A stretch of DNA of 64,000 bases from Ornithinibacillus sp. 4-3 (GTDB taxonomy: Bacteria; Bacillota; Bacilli; Bacillales; Amphibacillaceae). The stretch's first letter is position 1. Each line of letters starts with the position of its first letter. Below, in pieces: positions 18,126-27,643 of the stretch. Below the pieces are notes generated by a model, which was not told where the DNA came from, did no database searches, and was given only the letters and a program-made list of their open reading frames with translations. Both the position numbers and the translations under genes were made by a program. The stretch lies in NCBI RefSeq assembly GCF_040958695.1, contig NZ_CP162599.1, forward strand, positions 1,212,001 to 1,276,000. The letters run 5' to 3'.

Positions 18126-19484
18126 ATGGACAAGCATACAGACAATGAAAAAGACATTAAAAAAATCCAATTAGCATTAACTAATAAACATATGGATCAA
18201 TTTCGCCAGTTGTTTTTAGATGAACACCCATATATTCAAGCGCAATTTTTTATCAAACAAGATGAAGAAAGTCGTCAATTGATTTATGCACATTTATCAG
18301 CAGAAGAAGTTGCCTTGTTTATGGAAGATATTGACCATGAAGATACAAAAACTTTTATTATGGAAATGGATACACCATTTGCCGCCAGCGTATTAGCAGA
18401 AATGCCAGCAGATGATGCGGTAGACATTTTAAATGAATTAGATAAGGAAGTAGTTGTCAGCTTTTTAACCATTATGGATGAGCAAGCTGCAGATGAAATT
18501 AAGCAGCTTCTACATTATGAGGAGAAAACTGCTGGTAGTATCATGACTACAGAGTTTGTTTCTTTAATAAAGTCACAAACAGCCAAGCAGGCGATGGCAC
18601 GAATTAAAGAAATTGCTCCAGATGCAGAGACTATCTATTACATGTATGTTGAAGACGCTAATAAAAGATTGGTTGGCGTATTATCCTTAAGAGAATTGAT
18701 AGTTGCTAATGAGGAAACATTAATGGAAGAGATTATGGATGATAACCTTATTTCTGTTTCTGTTGGTGCTGACCAAGAAGAAGTAGCGCGGATGATGCGA
18801 GATTATGATTTCCTTGCATTACCTGTAGTCGATTTTCAAAATCATTTATTAGGGATTATTACGGTAGATGATATTTTGGACGTTATGGATGAGGAAGCTA
18901 GCGATGACTATTCAAAATTAGCAGCGATTTCTGATGTTCAAAAACCTGATGATAGTGCTATTGTAGCGGCGAAAAAACGTTTGCCCTGGTTAATTATTTT
19001 ATTATTCCTAGGAATGTTGACGGCAAGTCTTATCGGTCAATTTGAAGAAACATTAGAACAGGTTGCTTTACTAGCAATATTTATTCCACTTATTGCAGGA
19101 ATGGCTGGTAATACAGGAACACAATCATTGGCAGTTGCTGTAAGAGGACTAGCAACAGGTGATTTTGGTCAACAAGGTAAGTTGAAATTACTTTTGCGAG
19201 AAGCAACCACTGGTTTGATTACTGGTTCAGTTTGCGGACTCTTAATTGCAATCATCATTTTTGTTTGGAAGGGAGAAATCTTTTTAGGTATTCTTGTTGG
19301 TTTTGCCATTTTAACTACTTTAATTGTGGCAACATTATCAGGCTCCATTATTCCAATCATTATGGATCGACTTAAAATTGATCCAGCTGTAGCATCTGGT
19401 CCGTTTATTACTACAATTAATGATATTATTTCAATTTTAATTTATTTTGGCTTCGCAACAGCATTTATGAAATATTTAATATGA
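18126..19484 (+). CDS. mgtE: MgtE magnesium transporter
   Basis: 452 aa from ATG 18126, preceded by GAAGGTGA. An acidic cytoplasmic N domain (helical repeats with MPADDAVDILNEL), a CBS pair (about residues 135-255, starting AGSIMTTEF) and five membrane helices ending at residue 452 give the complete MgtE plan; GMAGNTGTQSLAVAVRGLA lines the pore. It imports Mg2+ and closes on intracellular Mg2+ through the N and CBS domains. No M-box riboswitch is visible in the short leader. A terminator follows. Confidence 0.95.
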   Translation: MDKHTDNEKDIKKIQLALTNKHMDQFRQLFLDEHPYIQAQFFIKQDEESRQLIYAHLSAEEVALFMEDIDHEDTKTFIMEMDTPFAASVLAEMPADDAVDILNELDKEVVVSFLTIMDEQAADEIKQLLHYEEKTAGSIMTTEFVSLIKSQTAKQAMARIKEIAPDAETIYYMYVEDANKRLVGVLSLRELIVANEETLMEEIMDDNLISVSVGADQEEVARMMRDYDFLALPVVDFQNHLLGIITVDDILDVMDEEASDDYSKLAAISDVQKPDDSAIVAAKKRLPWLIILLFLGMLTASLIGQFEETLEQVALLAIFIPLIAGMAGNTGTQSLAVAVRGLATGDFGQQGKLKLLLREATTGLITGSVCGLLIAIIIFVWKGEIFLGILVGFAILTTLIVATLSGSIIPIIMDRLKIDPAVASGPFITTINDIISILIYFGFATAFMKYLI

Positions 19485-19498
19485 AGAAATAGTAGGAG

Positions 19499-19532
19499 AA
19501 AGTCCGCACACTTAATTGGTGCGGGCTTTCCT
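19499..19532 (+). terminator. Terminator of mgtE
   Basis: AAAGTCCGCAC and GTGCGGGCTTT flank a loop of about 9 nt. Confidence 0.8.
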
Positions 19533-19614
19533 TATGAAAAATAAGTATGAGTACACGGATGAATGCCCATTATCATATATTAAGATGAATAGTTGAATAA
19601 AGGAGGAAGAGTAG

Positions 19615-19998
19615 ATGGATAAAGAAAGATACGCAAATGCACCATTGCTTTTTATTCATCAAGCACAACATATAAATCCGGAAGTACAAATGCAATATAA
19701 TTATGTATCCAATAGAAGAAGTGAGCGAAGAGGGAAAGATAAGCAAGAAGAGAATATAAAAAAGGAAAATACATCAAATACTAAATTTAAGGATCTACCT
19801 GTTAAGGAAAAAATTAATTATATTCAATCCTTGCCAGATAATGCACCGAAAATGTATTATCATGTGCTTACGAAAGAAAGGAATTACCGCGGAGAGGTTG
19901 ATGAGGTTCTTGAAAATGAGTTAATTCTTTCGTCCAGTGGAAATGAATGGAAGTTAGATATTGATAAAATTACTGACATTCAAATTATTGGCTTTTAA
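19615..19998 (+). CDS. cotO: CotO-like spore coat protein
   Basis: 127 aa. Charged middle (RRSERRGKDKQEENIKKEN) and a conserved C-terminal part (PVKEKINYIQSLP, then YRGEVDEVLENELIL) like the YjbX/CotO family, which in B. subtilis shapes the outer coat/crust. It lies convergent with a cotZ-type gene, the same neighbourhood as in B. subtilis. AAAGGAGGAAGAG precedes ATG 19615. Expression by sporulation sigma factors is expected but no promoter was resolved. Confidence 0.75.
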   Translation: MDKERYANAPLLFIHQAQHINPEVQMQYNYVSNRRSERRGKDKQEENIKKENTSNTKFKDLPVKEKINYIQSLPDNAPKMYYHVLTKERNYRGEVDEVLENELILSSSGNEWKLDIDKITDIQIIGF

Positions 19999-20022
19999 GG
20001 AGGATGAATCCTTTTAAAATGC

Positions 20023-20060
20023 AAAAAAAGAAAAGAGAGAAAAACCCTCTTTTCTTTTTT
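20023..20060. terminator. Bidirectional terminator between cotO and cotZ
   Basis: AAAAAAAGAAAAGAG pairs with CTCTTTTCTTTTTT around a short loop; it suits both convergent genes. Confidence 0.8.
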
Positions 20061-20069
20061 AAGTTGCAT

Positions 20070-20525
20070 TTACATTGCAGAAATTGCTGGTAAACATGTA
20101 ATGTGACAGAAACAATTCGCATCAACAGTAATACAGATACCAGTTGCTCTTAAATGACGTGTTTTCTGATCTGTAGGATCATTAGGATTACGATCATCAT
20201 CTTGTGGATCTCTTAATAATTCTAGAACGGCACAGCAATTTTTATCTACACTTTTCACGCGGAAATAAAAGCTGCCTACTACGTTACCGATCTGATTAGA
20301 ACGCGCACCGAATCCTTTAAATGGCTTACAGGTACCTTTACAATATAAAATTACAGGTACTGTATCTAATCCATTTCTTTCCTCGTTTTCACCAAGTAAA
20401 TCACGAATTGAACGTTCACAGCTCGTATCACAGCAGTTTTCAACGATATCTGTTTGTGCTCGTGCAATCTCTTTTAATGTATCACATACACAATTTCCAG
20501 TATGGAATTCTTTCCCACAACCCAT
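20070..20525 (-). CDS. cotZ: CotZ/CotY-type cysteine-rich spore crust protein
   Basis: 151 aa from ATG 20525 (AAAGGGG upstream); a TTG two codons earlier is less likely. Cysteine-rich (CVCDTLKEIARAQ, ENCCDTSC, CKGTCKPFKGFG, FCHITCLP), the pattern of CotY/CotZ that self-assemble into the hexameric crust lattice. It is convergent with cotO. Only one paralog is in the window, so CotY and CotZ cannot be told apart. Confidence 0.88.
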   Translation of the reverse strand: MGCGKEFHTGNCVCDTLKEIARAQTDIVENCCDTSCERSIRDLLGENEERNGLDTVPVILYCKGTCKPFKGFGARSNQIGNVVGSFYFRVKSVDKNCCAVLELLRDPQDDDRNPNDPTDQKTRHLRATGICITVDANCFCHITCLPAISAM

Positions 20526-20731
20526 AAACAATTTCCCCTTTCTTGTGATGATTGACTACTCTAGTCTGTATTAGAATATGTTTTAGGAAACTGTTCGTGT
20601 GGGCAAAAATTTAAATATAAATCTTAAATAAAATCAAATAAAAGGTTTAATTGATTCATTTTTCGGAAAATATAATAAAGAAGAATTTTATTTAGAGGAT
20701 GTATGAAAATAGCAATGTGGAGGGATATTAA

Positions 20732-20995
20732 ATGGGATATTTATTACCAATTACATTGAATAGATATAGGGATTATCATGTTCGATCAATCATGGGAAAA
20801 GAAAAAAATTATCACATAGAAAAAGCAGCTAAGGTAACTCCAACGCCATTTAATCAATTGTTAGAAGAAGAGAAACGTAAATACCAAAGATTTAATCGCA
20901 GAGATAAGAGAAAAAATCTTCACAGATATTCAGATAATCAACAAAAACCAGTAGCAGATGAGTGGGGAGGTCATCTTTTTCATAAACGTGTATAA
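20732..20995 (+). CDS. Conserved-looking small basic protein, unknown function
   Basis: 87 aa, ATG 20732 after GGAGGG. Strongly basic in the middle (EEEKRKYQRFNRRDKRKNLHR), with an N-terminus MGYLLPITLNRYRDYHVR. No signal peptide or membrane segment. I do not recognise the family with certainty; placement beside coat genes suggests, weakly, a sporulation role. Confidence 0.6.
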   Translation: MGYLLPITLNRYRDYHVRSIMGKEKNYHIEKAAKVTPTPFNQLLEEEKRKYQRFNRRDKRKNLHRYSDNQQKPVADEWGGHLFHKRV

Positions 20996-21000
20996 ATAAA

Positions 21001-21714
21001 TTATTTAGGTTTTACTTTTTTATTATATTCTTTTGTTTTAATATTTGTATAAGGTAGGATGAATAGACCTTTACCTTCTAGCCATTCCGCATAAAAAACT
21101 TCTGTGATGGACTTGTATTGTTGACGTTGTAATTCTGCTTTCACCCATTGTTCAGTCATATTTAATTCGGCAATGTTGTCTTCTATAATTTCACCATCAG
21201 AAATAATGGTTATAGCTACATGAACATCTGCAGCTGGAATTTCTAAATCTGATTTTGTAGGTAGTTGTAACGGAGCTTTTGTTAGTACAGACAATTGTCC
21301 ATTTGTTTCTAAAATAGCATATTCTACATCTTGAACAGCAAAAACATCTTTATTTCGTAGCATATGTTGAAGCTCACCAACATCAATTTTATTTTTTTTC
21401 ATTTCGTCATAATTAATGAGACCTTTATCAATGATAAAGGATGGTTTACCTTCTAAAATATAACGAGAGCCTTTAAACTTTTGAGTAATTAGTTCAATGA
21501 CATACAAAATAAGCCCAAACAAAATAACAACATATGCGATATCCAATATTCCAGCATCTGGATCAAATAAAGCATTACCTACTAATTCACCAAGTAATAC
21601 TGCTGCAATAAAATCAAATGCAGTAAGCTGAGATAATTGCCTTTTACCTAAAAAACGTGTAACCGCAAATAAGGCAATAATTCCAAACAACATTTCAAAA
21701 AACAAGCCTAACAT
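21001..21714 (-). CDS. YetF/DUF421 family membrane protein
   Basis: 237 aa from ATG 21714, which has GGGAGG 10 nt upstream; a 13-codon longer frame lacks a site and this start aligns with family N-termini. Three membrane helices (about 1-80) with RFLGKRQLSQLTAFDFIAAVLLGELVGNALFDP, the family signature, then a soluble domain with YILEGKPSFIIDKG and FAVQDVEYAILETNGQLSVL. Some YetF homologs are implicated in spore germination or envelope stability. The gene is convergent with the small basic protein gene, 5 nt apart. Confidence 0.85.
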   Translation of the reverse strand: MLGLFFEMLFGIIALFAVTRFLGKRQLSQLTAFDFIAAVLLGELVGNALFDPDAGILDIAYVVILFGLILYVIELITQKFKGSRYILEGKPSFIIDKGLINYDEMKKNKIDVGELQHMLRNKDVFAVQDVEYAILETNGQLSVLTKAPLQLPTKSDLEIPAADVHVAITIISDGEIIEDNIAELNMTEQWVKAELQRQQYKSITEVFYAEWLEGKGLFILPYTNIKTKEYNKKVKPK

Positions 21715-21837
21715 GATGTATTGACCTCCCATTTCATATACAATCCCGCTCATAACTTATAGCGTATCCAGAATATGAAATATCATGCAGAAACCACTTT
21801 TTTCTATTTTAATTAAAGTTGCTAAAAAAATAAGACC

Positions 21838-21863
21838 GAAAAAACTGTGATGACAGTTTTTTT
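21838..21863 (-). terminator. Terminator of the YjcH-YjcF group
   Basis: AAAAAACTG and CAGTTTTTT around a 6-nt loop, just downstream of the minus-strand gene ending at 21877. Confidence 0.75.
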
Positions 21864-21876
21864 CAGCCCTATAGTA

Positions 21877-22326
21877 TTAACCCCATTGATTAAAGATAAT
21901 ATGTCCAATAATTGCTGGTCTCCAATAACGAATTTCTGCTATTTCATCAGAGCTTAATGAAGATTGTTCTTCGTCAAAAGGTTGGTTTAACGTCTCTGCA
22001 TCAAGTACTTGATAGTATGGAGAGAGATATTTTTTCCACTCTAATACATCAATAAAAATAGCTTCACCATGTTGTATCTCTGATGCAAAAGCAATAAAAG
22101 GAAAATGCTGATGCAGAAGAATTAAAAAATCTTTATGATTATGTAGAGTTGTAATTTGAGCAAGATGATAATTATTCGGATATTCTGCTTCAGTCCACTG
22201 GGTAACAAGTCCACCAGTTTTTAAAATAATGTTATAGCACAGCTGTTTAAATAATTTTTTATCTACTTCAGGAAGCGCAGGTTCTCCAGCTTTATGAAAT
22301 CCAGTTATACCTCTAGGTAGTCTCAT
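21877..22326 (-). CDS. Hypothetical protein, third gene of the yjcH-yjcF group
   Basis: 149 aa from the second of two adjacent ATGs (22329 and 22326); GAGGGAG fits the second better. The start codon lies within 10 nt of the acetyltransferase stop, so translation is probably coupled. Contents: MRLPRGITGFHKAGEP, a Trp/His-rich middle (WTEAEYPNNYHLAQITTLHNH), EWKKYLSPYY, and IRYWRPAIIGHIIFNQWG. Soluble. I do not recognise a characterised family. Confidence 0.65.
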   Translation of the reverse strand: MRLPRGITGFHKAGEPALPEVDKKLFKQLCYNIILKTGGLVTQWTEAEYPNNYHLAQITTLHNHKDFLILLHQHFPFIAFASEIQHGEAIFIDVLEWKKYLSPYYQVLDAETLNQPFDEEQSSLSSDEIAEIRYWRPAIIGHIIFNQWG

Positions 22327-22335
22327 CATTCTCCC

Positions 22336-22773
22336 TCATTTAACTGATGAAGGTAATTTTTTGGTCATCGTTACATGTGGGATTCCCGCATCATAAAACT
22401 CATCAGAAACAGTCTCATAACCTAGCTTCACATAAAACTGTTCTGCATGTGATTGAGCATTTAGCTTAGCTTTTTGATAACTATGTTCTGCAATAACTTC
22501 TTCCATAGCTAAAATCATTTGCTGACCATACGACTTTCCACGATATTCCTTTAGAACACAAAGCCGCTCTAGCTTTCCGTATCCATCTACCCAACGTAAT
22601 CTTCCAGCAGCAACAGCCTTATCATCTGCATACCCTACAAAATGAATTGCTGTTTCATCAAATTCATCATGCTCGATTTCTGGATCTACTTTTTGCTCTT
22701 CGATAAATACGGTTCCACGAATTTGATAAGCATCTTTTAATTCAGCTTCAGATTTTACAATTACAATTTTCAT
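22336..22773 (-). CDS. GNAT acetyltransferase (YjcF-like)
   Basis: 145 aa from the ATG at 22773 (AAGGG upstream; another ATG two codons earlier). GNAT core: FIEEQKVDPEIEHDEFD, AAGRLRW, LERLCVLKEYRGKSYGQQMI (acetyl-CoA loop), then AKLNAQSHAEQFYVKLGYE, as in YjcF and ElaA-type members. The substrate is unknown. It follows a YjcH-like esterase gene as in the B. subtilis yjcFGH neighbourhood; a CTGTAGAGA/TCTCTACAG hairpin lies between them (22813-22839). Confidence 0.88.
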   Translation of the reverse strand: MKIVIVKSEAELKDAYQIRGTVFIEEQKVDPEIEHDEFDETAIHFVGYADDKAVAAGRLRWVDGYGKLERLCVLKEYRGKSYGQQMILAMEEVIAEHSYQKAKLNAQSHAEQFYVKLGYETVSDEFYDAGIPHVTMTKKLPSSVK

Positions 22774-22852
22774 TTTCATCCCTTACTTTCTGTATAAAAT
22801 AGTAGTGAAATGTTAGGCTGTAGAGAGGGGTATCTCTACAGTATTAGTTAAA

Positions 22853-23560
22853 TTATATAGAAAACATTAGTTTAATAACATCTGGTAATTCCTTTTGCCA
22901 GTATTTCCATGTATGATTTCCTTCAGCTATTTCTTCATACGTATATTCGTCTGTCTTACTTGCTAAAACTTCTTCAAGTTCACGGTTTGGAGCTACAAAG
23001 TCAACCGAACGATTAAAGGAAGTTTCAACAGCAGTTTCTTGTAGACCGATAGAATGATATACATTTGTTAGATCATTGGCGCTGTAGCTTACACGATTCA
23101 TCACTTCCTCATCGATGTAAGGAGACTGCATAATTACATGAGTAAAAAGGTCAGGATGAGAAATCCCAGCCATTAAAGCAATTGTTCCCGCTAAGGAATC
23201 CCCCATTAATGCATGAATAGACTCATTTGGATTATATGGAAGTAATTCATCTAAAAATGGAATAACTTCATCTGTTAGAAATTGCACATAAGCATCATAT
23301 TGATCACCATTTGGATGGTATTTACGTTTACGATCTTCTTTATCTAGATAATGAATTCCGACGAAAATCGTATTTATAAGCTCGCCACTTTCATGAAGAC
23401 GATCGCTAATAGTTGCAACACGACCGAGTTGAAAATAATCATTTCCATCTTGCATAATACAGATTGTATAAGGATCAGCAGAAGAGAGTGTTTCTGGTTC
23501 ATATATTTTTAATTCTTTTTTCTCCTGAATAAACTGGCTATCAATCTCTTTTGTATACAT
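22853..23560 (-). CDS. YjcH-like esterase, alpha/beta hydrolase
   Basis: 235 aa from ATG 23560 after AAAAGGAAC; the longer frame to 23587 lacks a site. Putative-esterase (Fes/YjcH) fold: YTICIMQDGNDYF at the N-terminus, nucleophile elbow GDSLAGTIAL (Ser about residue 120), and terminal histidine in GNHTWKYW. Cytoplasmic. The related families act on trilactone siderophores or small esters; the substrate here is unknown. First gene of the YjcH-YjcF-hypothetical group. Confidence 0.85.
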   Translation of the reverse strand: MYTKEIDSQFIQEKKELKIYEPETLSSADPYTICIMQDGNDYFQLGRVATISDRLHESGELINTIFVGIHYLDKEDRKRKYHPNGDQYDAYVQFLTDEVIPFLDELLPYNPNESIHALMGDSLAGTIALMAGISHPDLFTHVIMQSPYIDEEVMNRVSYSANDLTNVYHSIGLQETAVETSFNRSVDFVAPNRELEEVLASKTDEYTYEEIAEGNHTWKYWQKELPDVIKLMFSI

Positions 23561-23656
23561 TGTTCCTTTTCTTTTCAATAAAAGCACCTACTTGCTATCA
23601 TAGTATTATTTGATTATAGAGGTTGAACACGCACTTATAACACTTCATAATTTTTG

Positions 23657-25477
23657 CTAAGGCATTAATCTCTTTAATTGATTTTGATAAAGCTGATTGT
23701 ATTTCCCTTGTTGCTCTACTAATGCATCATGATTTCCTCTTTCAATAATTTTTCCATTTTCTAGCATGATGATTTGATCAGCTTCCTGGATTGTATTTAG
23801 ACGGTGAGCGATAACTAAACTTGTACGTCCGTTCATTAATTTCTTTAATCCTTGTTGAATTTTCATTTCTGTAATGGTATCAATATTACTTGTTGCTTCA
23901 TCTAAAACTAATAAGGAAGGTTTTGCTAGGAATGCTCGTGCAATGGTAATTAATTGTCTTTGTCCCTGGCTGATTCCTGTTCCATCCGTATTTAAGATTG
24001 TATCATACCCTTTAGGAAGTTCCATGATAAAATCATGTGCATTTGCATTTTTAGCAGCCTTTATAATTTCTTCATCTGTTGCTTTTAAATCACCATAGCG
24101 AATATTTTCACGAATCGTCCCATGAAATAAGAAGGGATCTTGTAAGACAAATGCCATATGGGAGCGTAAATCATTCCGCTTAATCTGCTTTAAAGGAATC
24201 CCATCTAATAATATTTCTCCACCTGTATAGTTATAAAACCGTGATACTAAATTAATAATTGTTGATTTTCCGGCACCAGTATGACCGACAAAAGCAATGG
24301 TTTCTCCAGGTTGTGCTGTGAAATTAATATTTTGCAAGGTTAATTCTTTTTCATAAGCAAAGGAAACATCTTTAAACTCAAGACGTCCTTGGATATGATC
24401 AAGCGTTTTTGCATCTTTCTCATCTGCTTCTTCCTGTGTTTCATCCATAATATGAAACACTCTTTCTGCTCCAGCAACAGCAGACAATAACACATTAAAT
24501 TGGTTGGAAAGCTCATTAAGTGGACGTGTAAATTGTCGTGCATATTCTGTAAAAATAACAATGACTCCGACAGTTATATATCCATTAAATGCAAGAATTC
24601 CACCAAACAATGCAATTAATCCGAAGCTTAAAAAGTTCAACATATTCATTACTTTTGGAATATAACCAGAGAATACCATAGACCAGAAGCCAGATAATTG
24701 TAGTTGATCATTTTTTTCACGAAAATCTGTATTTACTCGCTCTTCCTGTGAAAAGGTTTTGATGACATGATGACCTGAAACCATTTCTTCCACAAAGCCA
24801 TTGACCTCACCAAGACGATTTTGTTGGAGCTTAAATAAAGGACCTGTACGTTTAGTAATCCAGCGCATACAGATAAACATGACTGGAATAATAGTCATTG
24901 TAATGACAGTAAGCAGGGGACTTAAATAAAGCATTACACCTACAGTCCCGATTAATGTAAGCACACTAGCAAAAATCTGAATAACAGATTGATTCAAGGT
25001 GATATTTACATTATCAATATCATTTGTCACCCGACTCATTAATTCTCCATGTTTTCGCTTATCGAAAAAGGAAATTGGGAGCTGATGAAATTGCCGAAAC
25101 AATTCATCACGCATTTTATACACTGCATTTTGTGCAATTCCAATCATCCAATAGTTTTGTAAGAAAACAGATACCGAATGCATTAGATAAACCCCAACTA
25201 GTAGAAGCAGTAATGTGCCTAAGCCATTTACATTTTGCTGTACAATAAAGTCATCGATTGCCATACCTACCATAAATGGTCCTAATAAACTTAATGCGGA
25301 GCTTATTAGCACCATTGAAATGACAAGAGTCAATTTTCCTTTTTCTCGTGTTAAATAAGACCAAATTCGTTTAATGGTTTTCCACATGTTTTTTGGACGA
25401 TTTTTCTTATCTCGCTTAACCTTCGATAAGGGAATTCTTTCATATTGAAAAGGCTCTTTTAGTAGTTTAGTAAACAT
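23657..25477 (-). CDS. ABC multidrug exporter half-transporter (YfiC-like)
   Basis: 606 aa from ATG 25477 with GGAAAGGAG upstream; a longer frame to 25510 lies inside the preceding gene. Six membrane helices (about 50-320) and an ATPase domain: Walker A GHTGAGKSTIIN, Q-loop VLQDPFLFHG, signature ISQGQRQL, Walker B LLVLDEATS with catalytic Glu, H-loop IAHRL. The signature is ISQGQ rather than LSGGQ, typical of the asymmetric subunit in heterodimeric exporters. Overlaps the partner gene by 11 nt, so co-translation is likely. Confidence 0.92.
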   Translation of the reverse strand: MFTKLLKEPFQYERIPLSKVKRDKKNRPKNMWKTIKRIWSYLTREKGKLTLVISMVLISSALSLLGPFMVGMAIDDFIVQQNVNGLGTLLLLLVGVYLMHSVSVFLQNYWMIGIAQNAVYKMRDELFRQFHQLPISFFDKRKHGELMSRVTNDIDNVNITLNQSVIQIFASVLTLIGTVGVMLYLSPLLTVITMTIIPVMFICMRWITKRTGPLFKLQQNRLGEVNGFVEEMVSGHHVIKTFSQEERVNTDFREKNDQLQLSGFWSMVFSGYIPKVMNMLNFLSFGLIALFGGILAFNGYITVGVIVIFTEYARQFTRPLNELSNQFNVLLSAVAGAERVFHIMDETQEEADEKDAKTLDHIQGRLEFKDVSFAYEKELTLQNINFTAQPGETIAFVGHTGAGKSTIINLVSRFYNYTGGEILLDGIPLKQIKRNDLRSHMAFVLQDPFLFHGTIRENIRYGDLKATDEEIIKAAKNANAHDFIMELPKGYDTILNTDGTGISQGQRQLITIARAFLAKPSLLVLDEATSNIDTITEMKIQQGLKKLMNGRTSLVIAHRLNTIQEADQIIMLENGKIIERGNHDALVEQQGKYNQLYQNQLKRLMP

Positions 25478-27194
25478 TACGAAGCTCCTTTCCAAATTGA
25501 GATTCAACAATTTGATAATATAATTTAGAGTCCTTCATTAACTCTTCATGTGTTCCAATTGCTAATACTTTTCCTTTATCAAGCAAAATGATACGGTCTG
25601 CCCGCATAGCGGTAGCAATCTTTTGCGTGATAATTAAGGTCGTGCAATGATCACGCTCAATCGCATCAAGTAATCGGGATTCAGTGTCTATATCAAGTGC
25701 ACTAGTACTGTCATCAAGCATTAAAATTTTTGGCCGACGAATTAAAGCTCGAGCAACAGAAATACGTTGTTTTTGTCCACCAGATAAGTTTACACCTTTT
25801 TGGCTCACGACTGTCTCGTATTTTTCAGGAAGTGCCATGATTGTTTCATGGATTTGTGCATCCTCCGCCGCTTGGATAACTTCTTCTTTGGTAGCATCCT
25901 TTTTACCCCAGACAATGTTATCTGTGACAGAGCCACTAAAAAGTAAAGGGTTCTGTGGGACATAGCCAATTTGCGAACGAAGATCTTCTAAATCATAAAG
26001 CTGAATATCCTTGTCATCAATGAAAATCTCCCCAGATTTAATATCATATAGTCTAGGAATAAGCTGAAATAATGTAGATTTTCCCGAGCCTGTAGCACCT
26101 AGAACAGCTATCTTTTCACGTGCATTAATTGAAAAAGATATATCCTGCAATACTTGTTGATTCATATTTGGATAAGTAAAGGAAACGTTTTTAAAATCAA
26201 TTTTTCCATCTTTAATGATATCAGGATTAGCAGCTCGATCCTGAACCTTTTTTTCATTAATAGCTAATACCTCACTCAGACGATCAGAAGAAGCCTTGGC
26301 CCGAGCAAAAGCCATAATGATAAATGAAAACATCGAAATCGACATTGCGATTCGTAAGGCATAGTTTCCAATTGTTACGACATCACCGACAGAGGTTTCT
26401 CCCGTCATAATTTGTTTATTTCCAAACCAAAGAATGAAAATTAAACTTAGGTTCATCACAAATAACAGAATAGGTGTGGATGATTCTACAAAGCGAAAAG
26501 TAAACCGCGTAGAATCAGCAAGCTCTTCATTAGCTTTTGTAAATCTTTTTATTTCAAAAATTCTTCGTACAAACGCTTTAATTAAGCGCATACCAGCCAA
26601 GTTTTCCTGTAATAGTTGGTTGACGCCATCAACATTATTTTGTACACGATGAAAATATGTACTAGCCTTACGTAGTACCCATAACATAAATAGAACAAGT
26701 AAAGGTACTGTAACAAGAAAGATTGCTGCTAGCTTTGCATTTACAATAAATGCCATGATAACGCCACCGATTACCATTAAAGGTGCACGTGTCATAATTC
26801 TTAGTGCCATATAAATGGTATTTTGAACTTGACGAACATCATTTGTAAATCGGGTAACAAGTCCAGAGGTTGGGAAGCGTTGTAGCTGACTTAATGAGAA
26901 GGAAAGAATCTTTTCAAATAATTTCTCTCGAATGTCATATGCAAAGCGATTGCTCGCATGAGAAGCATAAAAGGAATTAATAATTCCACAAATGAAGGCC
27001 AAAAGGGTAAGGCCTAACATAATTGATCCCCACATGATAATATTGTCCATGTTTCTATTCATAATCCCATCGTTTATCATTAATCCAAGAAAGAGAGGAA
27101 GTAATAATTCAATGATTAATTCGATGAACGTTAGGGAATAAGCAATAACGATTGGAAATTTATAAGGTTTTAAAAACGCCAAAACTCTTTTCAC
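25467..27194 (-). CDS. ABC multidrug exporter half-transporter (YfiB-like)
   Basis: 575 aa. GTG 27194 is spaced properly from GGGGG; an ATG two codons earlier abuts it. Six membrane helices, then an ATPase with Walker A GATGSGKSTLFQ, Q-loop YVPQNPLLFSG, canonical signature LSGGQKQR, and Walker B ILMLDDSTSALD. The residue after the Walker B Asp is Asp instead of the catalytic Glu, and the H-loop is ITQK instead of an H. So this half carries the degenerate ATP site and its partner the catalytic one, as in BmrCD/YfiBC type heterodimers. Confidence 0.92.
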   Translation of the reverse strand: MKRVLAFLKPYKFPIVIAYSLTFIELIIELLLPLFLGLMINDGIMNRNMDNIIMWGSIMLGLTLLAFICGIINSFYASHASNRFAYDIREKLFEKILSFSLSQLQRFPTSGLVTRFTNDVRQVQNTIYMALRIMTRAPLMVIGGVIMAFIVNAKLAAIFLVTVPLLVLFMLWVLRKASTYFHRVQNNVDGVNQLLQENLAGMRLIKAFVRRIFEIKRFTKANEELADSTRFTFRFVESSTPILLFVMNLSLIFILWFGNKQIMTGETSVGDVVTIGNYALRIAMSISMFSFIIMAFARAKASSDRLSEVLAINEKKVQDRAANPDIIKDGKIDFKNVSFTYPNMNQQVLQDISFSINAREKIAVLGATGSGKSTLFQLIPRLYDIKSGEIFIDDKDIQLYDLEDLRSQIGYVPQNPLLFSGSVTDNIVWGKKDATKEEVIQAAEDAQIHETIMALPEKYETVVSQKGVNLSGGQKQRISVARALIRRPKILMLDDSTSALDIDTESRLLDAIERDHCTTLIITQKIATAMRADRIILLDKGKVLAIGTHEELMKDSKLYYQIVESQFGKELRNVY

Positions 27195-27359
27195 AAGCAT
27201 CCCCCATAATCGTATTTTAAATTTTCTTTTTATTAATTATAGAACAAATAAAAAGTGGATTCCACGAATCACGCTTAAAGTAGGAAATTTGCTTTGAATA
27301 GATTCTTCCAATACACTTAAAGTTATGTGAAAAGAAGAAGATTTATCTGGAAAATAAAA

Positions 27360-27588
27360 GAGGATGTTCAAAAAGTCCAACAGAAATGATAGGGCGAATA
27401 GGGGAACTTCGACTAAGTTCCAACACGTCCTGTGTTGAACGTCGAAGTCATCACATCCTATGAAAGTCCGTTCGTAAAATGATATCGCCTTGAACTTTCG
27501 ACGCACAGGATGCGCTACGACGCACAGGATGTACTAGTGCAGATGTTGCGAACTTAACCGATGATGGTCCTTTTTGAACACGCACTAA
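27360..27588. repeat. MITE-like repeat with terminal inverted repeats
   Basis: Left end TGTTCAAAAAGTCC (27365-27378) and right end GGTCCTTTTTGAACA (27566-27580) are imperfect inverted copies. Inside are a hairpin (GGAACTTCGAC...GTCGAAGT) and the ACGCACAGGATG tandem motif shared with 13.3 kb. The left 25 nt recur at 42999. It encodes no protein of note. Confidence 0.7.
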
Positions 27589-27643
27589 AAAGAAATCTTT
27601 TTAAGTATCTGGATAGATAATTTGAGAAAGGAGAATCATCTAA

